Source: Mageeibacillus sp. UBA4314 | Lineage (GTDB): Bacteria; Bacillota; Clostridia; Saccharofermentanales; Saccharofermentanaceae | Direction: 5' to 3' | Assembly: GCA_002394605.1 (NCBI GenBank) | Contig: DGUI01000013.1 | Coordinates: forward strand, 1 to 58,434 | DNA: 58,434 nt | Part shown: in pieces, positions 51,610 to 58,434 of the stretch | Numbering within the stretch: position 1 is the stretch's first letter | Layout of the letters: every line of letters begins with the position of its first letter | Position numbers and translations under genes: made by a program | The notes under the pieces: generated by a model | What the model saw: the letters and a program-made list of their open reading frames with translations, nothing else | What the model was told of the DNA's origin: nothing | Databases searched by the model: none

Positions 51610-51673
51610 CAGGTTGACAAATGATCGATATCTACTAATATAAAGACGATTAATACAGAAAGAGGTGTGTAAC

Positions 51674-52096
51674 ATGACGAACAAAAAAGGCGGGGCTAAG
51701 CTGGCGATAATCATCACGGCTTGTGCACTTGTAGTAGCGGCAGGAGTATTTGCTCTTGTTTATTTCATGAACAAGCCCAAGGCAGAAGAAGGAACGAAGG
51801 CTTACACGTTTGTCGTAGTAGATGACAAGGGTGCTTCCAAGGAGTACAAGGGAAAGACTGATACCCAGTTCCTCAAGGGGCTCATGGATGAGCTCAAGGC
51901 TAAGGGTGACTTCACATATGAAGGTACCGACGGTGAGTACGGACTCTATATCGATTCAGTAAACGGCCTCAAGGCAGACTACAATGTTGATAAGGCTTAC
52001 TGGGCTATCTATGTTAACGGTGAGTACGGTCAGCTCGGTGCTGATACACAGCCTGTTAACGACGGGGATTCATTCAAGCTCGCTTACGAGAAATAA
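51674..52096 (+). CDS. DUF4430 (transcobalamin-like) membrane-anchored protein
   Basis: Protein of about 140 residues: an N-terminal TM anchor or signal (about residues 10-33, LAIIITACALVVAAGVFALV) and a DUF4430 domain with the family pattern FLKGLMDELK ... YGLYIDSVNGLKADYN ... YWAIYVNGEYGQLGADTQPVNDGDSFKLAY. DUF4430 shares the fold of the C-terminal domain of animal transcobalamin and intrinsic factor. A role in capturing cobalamin or a related corrinoid is plausible from fold and context. The ATG at 51674 follows GAGGTG by eight bases. Confidence 0.85.
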   Translation: MTNKKGGAKLAIIITACALVVAAGVFALVYFMNKPKAEEGTKAYTFVVVDDKGASKEYKGKTDTQFLKGLMDELKAKGDFTYEGTDGEYGLYIDSVNGLKADYNVDKAYWAIYVNGEYGQLGADTQPVNDGDSFKLAYEK

Positions 52097-52102
52097 CATG
52101 AC

Positions 52103-52645
52103 ATGCGCTTTACCGTAAAGGACATCGCGACGATCGGTCTGATGACGGCTCTTATCGAGGCTGTCAAGTGGGCCCTGCAGGGCATACCGAACGTCGAGAT
52201 GGTGACACTGCTGTTCATGGTATTCGCAGTGACTTACGGTCTTAAGACATGTATAGCTGCCCTCATCTTTACGGGGGTTGAGACGCTTATCTGGGGTGTC
52301 CATATATGGGTGATCATGTACATCTATATATGGCCCCTTTTAGTTTTGATATCGTACTTCATGGGCAAGAAGAAACTGCCTGACTGGGCATTTGTTTTTC
52401 TAGGTGGTTTTTACGGTCTGTTTTTTGGTATGATATGTGCAGTGCCGTATGTCTTTTTCGGAGGGATCAAGGTGGCAGTGGCATGGTGGATAGCAGGGAT
52501 CCCTTTTGATATCCTGCATGCAGTGAGCAACACCATATTGTGTCTCGTATTGTTCAGGCCGCTGCGCAAAGCCCTCACGAAGATGATCGGCACGCCGTAC
52601 AAAGGAGGAGAGATCAGTGAAGATAATCGACATACTGAACCGTAA
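52103..52645 (+). CDS. ECF transporter S component
   Basis: Integral membrane protein of 180 residues with six helices, fitting S components of ECF transporters (FTVKDIATIGLMTALIEAVKWALQG; the LFMVFAVTYGLKTCIAALIF segment). It sits six bases after the DUF4430 gene and overlaps metF, so all three are probably co-expressed. By context it is a cobalamin or corrinoid importer component working with the DUF4430 protein; by sequence alone the vitamin cannot be named. The start has only a weak ribosome binding site, consistent with coupling. Confidence 0.72.
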   Translation: MRFTVKDIATIGLMTALIEAVKWALQGIPNVEMVTLLFMVFAVTYGLKTCIAALIFTGVETLIWGVHIWVIMYIYIWPLLVLISYFMGKKKLPDWAFVFLGGFYGLFFGMICAVPYVFFGGIKVAVAWWIAGIPFDILHAVSNTILCLVLFRPLRKALTKMIGTPYKGGEISEDNRHTEP

Positions 52646-53504
52646 TGAGATGTCACTCTCGTTCGAAGTTTTCCCGCCCAAGGTGGAGACTTCCTTTGAT
52701 AATGTGCTCAGCGCAGCAGGCAAGATCGCGATGCTCAGGCCCTCGTTCATGAGCGTCACTTACGGAGCGGGCGGAGGAACGAGCGAATACACGCTGCGTC
52801 TCAGCAAAGAGATAGAGCAGAAGTACGGTGTTCCCATGCTCGCGCATCTCACATGCATATCTTCAGACAAGGCGACTGTCCACGACAGGATCGCAGATCT
52901 CAAGAGCAACGGTATCAGCAATATCATGGCTCTCCGCGGTGACATCCCTGCAGATATGGCGGATGTTGACAGGACAAAACTTGATTACCACTATGCGGTG
53001 GAGCTCATCCACGAGATAAAGGCGGCATTTCCTGACTGCTGCATCGGTGCAGCATGCTATCCGGAGATCCATCCCGAGAGCAGGAACCAGAGGGATGATC
53101 TCAGGCACCTCAAGGAGAAGGTGGATGCAGGTGTCGATTTCCTCACAACGCAGATGGTATTCGACAACAACCTGTTCTTCAACTTCCTGTACAAGATCAG
53201 GGACATGGGCATCACGGTTCCCGTACTGCCCGGCATCATGCCCATCACGAAGGCAAACCAGGTCGAAAGGGCGATCAAGCTGTCAGGTTCATACATGCCT
53301 GTCAGATTCCGCACAATAGTCGACAGGTTCGGAACGGATGACGCCGCTATGATGCAGGCCGGTATCGCATATGCGACCGATCAGATCATCGACCTTTATG
53401 CGAACGGTATTACCAATGTTCATGTTTATTCAATGAACAAGCCCGAGGTTGCCGAAGGCATATCAAATAACCTGTCTTCGATACTCGGCAGGGAATTTGC
53501 ATGA
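52617..53504 (+). CDS. metF: Methylenetetrahydrofolate reductase
   Basis: FAD enzyme of 295 residues that reduces 5,10-methylene-THF to 5-methyl-THF, the methyl donor for MetH. Family motifs are evident: SFEVFPPK at the N-terminus, MSVTYGAGGG, HLTCISSDKA, NIMALRGDIP and the late RFGTDDAAMMQAGIAYATDQI. The start is a GTG at 52617 with AAAGGAGGAG upstream. It overlaps the upstream S component gene by 29 bases and the activation gene by four bases. Confidence 0.96.
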   Translation: MKIIDILNRNEMSLSFEVFPPKVETSFDNVLSAAGKIAMLRPSFMSVTYGAGGGTSEYTLRLSKEIEQKYGVPMLAHLTCISSDKATVHDRIADLKSNGISNIMALRGDIPADMADVDRTKLDYHYAVELIHEIKAAFPDCCIGAACYPEIHPESRNQRDDLRHLKEKVDAGVDFLTTQMVFDNNLFFNFLYKIRDMGITVPVLPGIMPITKANQVERAIKLSGSYMPVRFRTIVDRFGTDDAAMMQAGIAYATDQIIDLYANGITNVHVYSMNKPEVAEGISNNLSSILGREFA

Positions 53505-54142
53505 CAGGATATAATGTTGAAGTCCGCCAGTATGATCAGTCAGATCTTCCCCCGGTAAATGAGAGGGAAGTGTGGAGATACAGCGGATGCAAAGATATTC
53601 CTGATGAGCCGGAACTTACTGAGCTTATGATGGACACGCTTGACAGATACGCATCTTCAGCCCGTCCGAGAGTATGTTTTACGGTAACTGACAAGGTTCC
53701 TTTTGAGACAGATTCCAAGGGCCTCGCCAAAGTGATACAGGGTGCTGACAAAGTGGTGACTTTTGCAGCCACTGTCGGTATCGAATACGACCGCCTGATC
53801 AGGAGGTACCAGAGGATCGAACCTACAAGGGCTCTGTTCCTGCAGGCACTGGGAGCTGAGAGAGTCGAGGCTTTGTGCGATTTGTTCTGCTCAGAGTTTG
53901 AAGGCAGAACGCCCAGGTATTCACCGGGATACGGTGATCTTCCTCTGGAGACGCAGAAGGATCTGTTTGAAGTGCTTCAGTGTGAGCATAAGATCGGCAT
54001 ATCATTAAACGAGAGTCTGTTAATGACCCCGACAAAGTCGGTTACGGCGCTGTTCGGCATCAAGGACGGAGAGATGAGCCACGATGGTCACGATTGCAGT
54101 ATGTGCGGGCTTTTAAGTTGTGAGTATAGAAGGGAAGAGTGA
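53501..54142 (+). CDS. Cobalamin-dependent methionine synthase activation protein
   Basis: Stand-alone homologue of the C-terminal activation (SAM-binding) domain of MetH, 213 residues. The region RYSPGYGDLPLETQKDLFEV and IGISLNESLLMTPTKSVTALFG carries the activation-domain pattern, here expressed separately instead of fused to MetH. The C-terminus adds a Cys-rich tail, CSMCGLLSCEYR, of the kind seen in other clostridial members. It would reductively remethylate inactivated cob(II)alamin using SAM. It starts by an ATGA overlap with metF. Its natural partner metH begins 2.2 kb away, after an inserted AT-rich island. Confidence 0.88.
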   Translation: MTGYNVEVRQYDQSDLPPVNEREVWRYSGCKDIPDEPELTELMMDTLDRYASSARPRVCFTVTDKVPFETDSKGLAKVIQGADKVVTFAATVGIEYDRLIRRYQRIEPTRALFLQALGAERVEALCDLFCSEFEGRTPRYSPGYGDLPLETQKDLFEVLQCEHKIGISLNESLLMTPTKSVTALFGIKDGEMSHDGHDCSMCGLLSCEYRREE

Positions 54143-54185
54143 TGAAATACTGCTTGAAGATTTCGTTATATAGAGGAGTATAGCT

Positions 54186-55346
54186 ATGAGTCGCATAAAA
54201 AGAGTCATTGTTATTGTTCCTGCTGCTTTTTTGTGCATTGGTGTATTTTCAGTGTTGCTTTCGTTTGATTATGCTAGTCGTCTTCTAAGCGTAGCTTTTT
54301 GTCTGATATGCATATTTTTTATCATATGTCTGACTCAAAAGAGAATTAGACTAATTATTTGTCTAATATATCTTCTGGCAGTTTCCTCACTGACTATTGT
54401 TTTTTCAGTAACACTGTACCGATCTTATTATGCTAATAATCGTGAAATAATTGATATGTGTAACAGTGCATATCCTGGTGTTTTTTCGGTGAAAGAGAAC
54501 GAAGAAGATCATCTCAAGTTTTATGTAGAAAAGTATTATATCAATGAGGGGTTGAGAATTAAGGATGTTTCGTTTTCTCCCAAGGATTGTCTGACAATTG
54601 CTAATAGTGTAATCAATGTGAATAATGGTTTTTCTCTGTCCTTTGAATATCCGAACGGAGCGTTGATTACTTTTTCAAATTATGATAACGAGAGGTTTTG
54701 TGATGTATGTTTTGATAATTCAAAAACAAGAGGATATATTGTTCCTAATCTCGGCTATTATGATAATTACACAGGGTTTGATACTTATTACATTTATGGA
54801 GCAATGAACGATCTACCTACGTTTGAAGAATCTAAGGCCAAGAGGAATATTCAGGGACATTACCTTAAAATGTTGGAGTATATATTAAATAATGCAGTAT
54901 TGATTACAGACAAGCATACTTATAACGAAGAGTATTTTAGTTCATGTTATTTATCTGATGACCATTCATTTGGACACCTGTTGGAATCATTGAGTAATAC
55001 AAACAGTCAAATTGTTTTTGTTGAAGATGATACAAGAGAGTATGAAGATAGGTATTCGAGGTCGTTTCTTTCTCCAGATTGGTTTTCTCTCACTGATATA
55101 GCAGTTAATATGAATATATACATGGAAAAAAAGGTTGATGATCAGACATCAAATTTATTGTCTCATTATTTATTTGTTGGTAGTGATAAACCTAATGATA
55201 CAATTGTTTACCTGAATGAACATCGTCTTTATATGATATTATTATATTTGAGTGTCTTCGAAGCTATCTTGATATTCAGTGGACTAATCATTCTCGTTGA
55301 AGATAAGAAGCATCCCAATAATCTTGCTAAAATTAGACCTCAATGA
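54186..55346 (+). CDS. Large membrane protein of unknown function, AT-rich island
   Basis: Protein of 386 residues with three N-terminal hydrophobic helices (about 7-25, 28-45, 56-76), a large extracytoplasmic domain rich in Tyr, Asn and Asp (about 85-350), and one C-terminal TM helix (LYMILLYLSVFEAILIFSGLI). No family is recognised. GAGGAG precedes the ATG. Base composition and codon use differ from the flanking methionine genes, indicating recent acquisition. The lipoprotein that follows probably works with it. Confidence 0.7.
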   Translation: MSRIKRVIVIVPAAFLCIGVFSVLLSFDYASRLLSVAFCLICIFFIICLTQKRIRLIICLIYLLAVSSLTIVFSVTLYRSYYANNREIIDMCNSAYPGVFSVKENEEDHLKFYVEKYYINEGLRIKDVSFSPKDCLTIANSVINVNNGFSLSFEYPNGALITFSNYDNERFCDVCFDNSKTRGYIVPNLGYYDNYTGFDTYYIYGAMNDLPTFEESKAKRNIQGHYLKMLEYILNNAVLITDKHTYNEEYFSSCYLSDDHSFGHLLESLSNTNSQIVFVEDDTREYEDRYSRSFLSPDWFSLTDIAVNMNIYMEKKVDDQTSNLLSHYLFVGSDKPNDTIVYLNEHRLYMILLYLSVFEAILIFSGLIILVEDKKHPNNLAKIRPQ

Positions 55347-55400
55347 TGAGTTTATTGGATACAACGTTAAAGTTGGATTGTGTTTTGATTGGTGATTAAT

Positions 55401-56108
55401 ATGAAACGTGTCTATATAACATTTAAAAGCTTTGCTCTTATCTTGACTTTGTCTCTACAAGTATTCTGCTTAAGTGGTTGTTTTTCCCGTGATTATTACA
55501 CTACGAGTTTTAAATTTGATAAAGACCTGAAGGAAATTAAAAATAATATAGAGAGTGAGTTTAATGATTACTTAACACTCCCTTCTCCTAGTATTGAAGA
55601 GTTGGGTGTTAATGATAAAACGCTTTTCTCGCTCGTTTGGAATGTGGAATTCAAAAAGGAATATACACAAATCAACGACCTGTCTAATCCGAAGATTTCG
55701 CAAGTGTATTTGATTGAACGTTGCCGAGAAATCTATAATTGTTACATAGATAATCATCCTGAAAGTGAACTTAGGAAATGTAGTGTAAACATCGTGTTTA
55801 ACGAATTTGATCATTCAAGTTTGAATGGTGACCATTATTTGGAAATGGCATCTTTGTCTAATTATTGTTATCCTAACAATACCCTTAGTGATCATCTGAT
55901 TATGGTAGATATGAAATATGATGATTTTGAATGCTTGTTTGATCACGATGACATTGAGATAGTTGCCATGCAGAATCGCAGTATTGAAGATGTTTTAGAG
56001 TTATCTGATAAGATGCCTTACGTAAAATATATATATGTAGCTGACCAGCAAACTGCTGACGAAGCCTCAAAACTGAGGCCTAATGTTAAGTTTGTTAGCA
56101 TAGAATAG
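55401..56108 (+). CDS. Lipoprotein, AT-rich island
   Basis: Predicted lipoprotein of about 235 residues with lipobox LSGC. The mature part is polar with a Tyr-rich tract; the last 70 residues (MVDMKYDDFECLF ... VAMQNRSIEDVLELSDKM ... YVADQQTADEASKLRP) form an alpha/beta pattern of unknown family. The ATG at 55401 follows GGTGAT; a GTG lies upstream in frame. It shares the unusual AT-rich composition of the preceding gene, and the two are 54 bases apart. Confidence 0.68.
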   Translation: MKRVYITFKSFALILTLSLQVFCLSGCFSRDYYTTSFKFDKDLKEIKNNIESEFNDYLTLPSPSIEELGVNDKTLFSLVWNVEFKKEYTQINDLSNPKISQVYLIERCREIYNCYIDNHPESELRKCSVNIVFNEFDHSSLNGDHYLEMASLSNYCYPNNTLSDHLIMVDMKYDDFECLFDHDDIEIVAMQNRSIEDVLELSDKMPYVKYIYVADQQTADEASKLRPNVKFVSIE

Positions 56109-56257
56109 GAAACGTGTTTGTCCTTTGATTTTTAATAAAAACATAGTAATAAAAGGCATCAATTGCCCAACGAGTTACTGATAACTATTATCTTTGTTGG
56201 TAATGTATAGAGTTGTTGAGTAAATATGAGCATGATTAGAAATGTGAATAGTTCTAA

Positions 56258-56288
56258 TTGAAACTCTATTGTTGGGATATGTTATACT
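56258..56288 (+). promoter_or_regulatory. Putative own promoter of metH
   Basis: TTGAAA at 56258-56263 and an extended -10 TGTTATACT at 56280-56288, 19 bases apart, lie about 45 bases before the metH start. It is inside the AT-rich island edge, so metH could be transcribed separately from metF. No cobalamin or SAM riboswitch is apparent in this leader. Confidence 0.4.
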
Positions 56289-56332
56289 GTTTCTGTTGGC
56301 TTTTTTGCTTATGGAATTGATCGGAGATTAAT

Positions 56333-58434
56333 ATGGATTTGCTGGAATACTTACAAAATAATCTGTTATTCCTCGACGGAGGAATGGGAACTCTTTTGCA
56401 GGATAAGGGGCTAATGCCCGGAGAACTGCCGGAGAGATGGAACATGACTCATGCGGATATCGTAAGGGATATCCACAAGGCTTATTACGATGCGGGATCC
56501 AATGTCGTGTCGACTAATACTTTCGGAGCGAATTCTCTTAAGTTTGGCGATGAGGAACTCAAGGCGATAATCTTTGCCGCGGCTGAGAATGTTAAGGCGG
56601 CCAGGGATTTAAGTACGAACCCAAAAGAGAAGTTCGTCGCCCTTGATATCGGACCCATCGGCAAGCTGTTGAAGCCTTACGGTGATTTTGATTTCGAAGA
56701 GGCTGTCTCTGTATATGCAAAGACCGTGAGGTTCGGCGTGGAAGCCGGCGTAGACCTGATCTTCATCGAGACTATGAACGATTCCTACGATACAAAGGCC
56801 GCTGTTCTCGCAGCGAAAGAGAACTCTGATCTTCCCATATTTGTCTCAAATGCTTACAGTGAGGATGGCAAGCTCATGACGGGTGCAACGCCTGCTGCAA
56901 TGACGGCGATGCTCGAAGGCCTTGGCGTTGATGCGATCGGTGCAAACTGTTCGCTGGGGCCTGCACAGCTCAAGGGTGTAGTAGATGAATATCTGGCATG
57001 TTCGTCCTTGCCTGTACTCCTAAAGCCCAATGCAGGTCTTCCCAGGACTGAGAACGGCAAGACGGTCTATGATGTCTATCCCGATGAGTTCTCTGATCTC
57101 ATGGCTGATTACATCAGACAGGGGGTTAGGATCGCAGGCGGATGCTGCGGAACGACGCCCGATTATATCAGGGCAACATGTGAGAAAGCATCGGGTATCA
57201 CGCCGGTTCCGGTCACTGACAAGAACAGGACAGTGATAAGCTCATATACCCATGTTGTTGAGTTCGGCAAGTCTCCGGTCCTGATCGGTGAATGCATCAA
57301 TCCGACAGGCAAGAAAAAGTTCAAGGAAGCACTCCGCGAACATGATATAGAACACATATTAAGTGTCGGACTCACACAGCAGGAGAGAGGTGCTCACGTC
57401 CTTGATGTAAACGTCGGTATCCCTGAGATAGACGAACCTGCACTCCTGACGGAAGTAACGTATGAACTCCAGGCGATAATCGACCTGCCGCTGCAGATCG
57501 ATACAACTGACGTAGTCGCCATGGAGAGGGCATTAAGATGCTACAACGGCAAGCCCATGATCAACTCCGTCAACGGCAAGGAAGAGGTCATGGATGCAAT
57601 ATTCCCGCTCGTTAAGAAATACGGCGGCCTCGTCGTCTGCCTCACTCTTGATGAAGGCGGGATCCCTGATACTGCACAGGGCAGGATCGACATAGCAAAG
57701 AAGATAATCGCGCGTGCGGAAGAGTACGGCATCCCTAAGAAAGATCTGATCTTTGATACTCTGGCAATGACGGTAAGTGCTGACGACAAGGCAGCACTCG
57801 CAACGCTTGGCGCACTTCATTACATCCGCCATGAATTAGGATGCAACACGTCGCTTGGTGTATCCAATGTATCGTTTGGTCTGCCGCAGAGAGAAGTTAT
57901 CACATCGGCTTTCTTCCTCATGGCACTGAACGAGGGGTTATCCGCAGCCATCATGAACCCGTCTTCGAACGAGATGATGAAGGTCTATTATTCATTCAAG
58001 ACTTTGATGGGAATTGATGCGAACTGTACTGACTACATATCAAATATCGATAAGTATGCCGTATCAACACTGACGGCACCTTCTGCGGACAAGGCGGCAG
58101 CTCCTGCGGCTGATGACGGACTTACGCCGCTCCAGCGATCCATCGTCAAGGGAATGAAGGAACAGTCGGCCAAGCTGACGGACGAGCTTCTCAAGGGAAC
58201 CGCACCGCTCGACATCGTGGCAGAGCAGATCATTCCTGCACTCGATGTTGTTGGTAAGGGATTTGAGGATAAGACGATGTATCTGCCGCAGCTTCTGATG
58301 AGTGCGGAGGCGTCGCAGTTTGCTTTCGAGAGGATCAAAGCATTTATGGCGGCTTCCGGCGGTGCCGGCGTATCAAGAGGAAAGTTTGTCATAGCGACTG
58401 TCAAGGGCGACATCCACGACATCGGCAAGAACAT
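56333..58434 (+). CDS. metH: Cobalamin-dependent methionine synthase, 5' part
   Basis: Open frame running off the right edge; 700 complete codons are visible. Order: homocysteine-binding domain (FLDGGMGTLL, then zinc ligands in GANCS and GGCCGTTPDY), pterin-binding domain (ECINPTGKKKFKEAL, LDVNVGIPEIDEP, INSVNGKEE, SLGVSNVSFGLPQRE), cobalamin cap helices (LTPLQRSIVKGMKEQ ... LLMSAEASQFAFERI) and the start of the B12 domain with the axial His in KGDIHDIGKN. It transfers a methyl group from 5-methyl-THF to homocysteine. The ATG at 56333 follows CGGAGATT. The reactivation domain is encoded separately upstream at 53501-54142, and the missing C-terminus cannot be judged. Confidence 0.95.
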   Translation, partial: MDLLEYLQNNLLFLDGGMGTLLQDKGLMPGELPERWNMTHADIVRDIHKAYYDAGSNVVSTNTFGANSLKFGDEELKAIIFAAAENVKAARDLSTNPKEKFVALDIGPIGKLLKPYGDFDFEEAVSVYAKTVRFGVEAGVDLIFIETMNDSYDTKAAVLAAKENSDLPIFVSNAYSEDGKLMTGATPAAMTAMLEGLGVDAIGANCSLGPAQLKGVVDEYLACSSLPVLLKPNAGLPRTENGKTVYDVYPDEFSDLMADYIRQGVRIAGGCCGTTPDYIRATCEKASGITPVPVTDKNRTVISSYTHVVEFGKSPVLIGECINPTGKKKFKEALREHDIEHILSVGLTQQERGAHVLDVNVGIPEIDEPALLTEVTYELQAIIDLPLQIDTTDVVAMERALRCYNGKPMINSVNGKEEVMDAIFPLVKKYGGLVVCLTLDEGGIPDTAQGRIDIAKKIIARAEEYGIPKKDLIFDTLAMTVSADDKAALATLGALHYIRHELGCNTSLGVSNVSFGLPQREVITSAFFLMALNEGLSAAIMNPSSNEMMKVYYSFKTLMGIDANCTDYISNIDKYAVSTLTAPSADKAAAPAADDGLTPLQRSIVKGMKEQSAKLTDELLKGTAPLDIVAEQIIPALDVVGKGFEDKTMYLPQLLMSAEASQFAFERIKAFMAASGGAGVSRGKFVIATVKGDIHDIGKN

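Larger units (their letters stand above)
54143..56332 (+). other. AT-rich two-gene island splitting the methionine genes
   Basis: From just after the activation gene to just before metH the sequence is visibly AT-rich, with codons such as AAT, TAT, TTT and ATT, in contrast to the AAC, TAC, TTC and ATC preferred on both sides. It carries two genes (54186-55346 and 55401-56108) and 224 bases of AT-rich non-coding sequence before metH. No transposase, integrase or flanking repeat is visible, so the insertion mechanism is unknown. Confidence 0.75.

Noticed and set aside
54186..56108. Toxin-antitoxin or phage immunity pair in the AT-rich island
   Set aside because: Both proteins are long, secreted or membrane proteins without toxin or antitoxin signatures; only their foreign origin is supported.
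56109..56332. Cobalamin or SAM riboswitch before metH
   Set aside because: The AT-rich leader lacks the conserved B12-box or SAM-type helices that I can recognise; a covariance search would settle it.

Overview
The window looks like chromosomal DNA of a member of the Bacillota, most likely an anaerobic, gut- or rumen-type clostridial lineage. The grounds are strong GGAGG-type ribosome binding sites, many lipoproteins with LxxC lipoboxes, AddAB instead of RecBCD, separate prfA and prfC genes, PfoR-like EIIC and CPBP proteins, several DUFs common in Clostridia (DUF4003, DUF4298, DUF4430), and frequent AGG/AGA arginine codons. No phage, plasmid, transposase, rRNA, tRNA or CRISPR locus is visible. 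The genus cannot be fixed from sequence reading alone.

Layout. 1-448: a five-copy 52-bp tandem repeat array and GGACACC motifs. 449-11691: a cystatin-like lipoprotein, a hybrid histidine kinase translationally coupled to a sugar-type solute-binding lipoprotein, two GGDEF diguanylate cyclases, a PptA-type tautomerase, a sodium:neurotransmitter-type symporter and a SpoU-type RNA methyltransferase. 11728-16683: small lipoproteins, DUF proteins, a membrane-anchored C39-like protease, a Thr/Pro-rich anchored protein and a stand-alone HIRAN protein, interrupted by a composite repeat element (14164-14648). 16754-24641: addB-addA, with tadA converging on addA. 24761-27018: EIIC-type membrane protein, sirtuin and a lipoprotein, followed by a palindromic terminator element and a second copy of the composite repeat (27179-27558). 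27710-38845: nitroreductase, carB, nudC, a DUF4003 protein, CPBP protease, pepT, a secreted metallo-beta-lactamase-fold protein with wall-binding-like repeats, and a GH16 glucanase lipoprotein. prfC (minus strand) converges on the GH16 gene.

From 40576 to the right end every gene is on the plus strand: lipoprotein, malQ, glpK, AEC transporter, sseB-like, an anchored unknown, prfA, a TsaC/Sua5 protein fused to a degenerate phosphatase domain, an EamA transporter, two small ECF-S-like membrane proteins bracketing a DUF4430 (transcobalamin-like) protein, metF, a separate methionine-synthase activation protein and metH, which is cut by the window end. The last block reads as a cobalamin-uptake plus methionine/folate module. 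An AT-rich two-gene island (about 54143-56332) has been inserted between the activation gene and metH.

Most original observation. The three intergenic repeat loci share one architecture: self-complementary units of 51-52 bp, close to five helical turns, accompanied by a GACACCCGGGACACC-type motif. Loci 2 and 3 are copies of one element. In their paired 51-nt hairpin units all seven substitutions lie outside the hairpin arms, and the loci differ in length by about two 52-bp units. This suggests an element conserved for structure; its function is unknown. Other points worth a second look are the fused pseudo-phosphatase, the kinase with a coupled binding protein, an 18-bp palindrome over two convergent stop codons, possible leaderless genes, and the pattern of convergent gene pairs that overlap or nearly touch.
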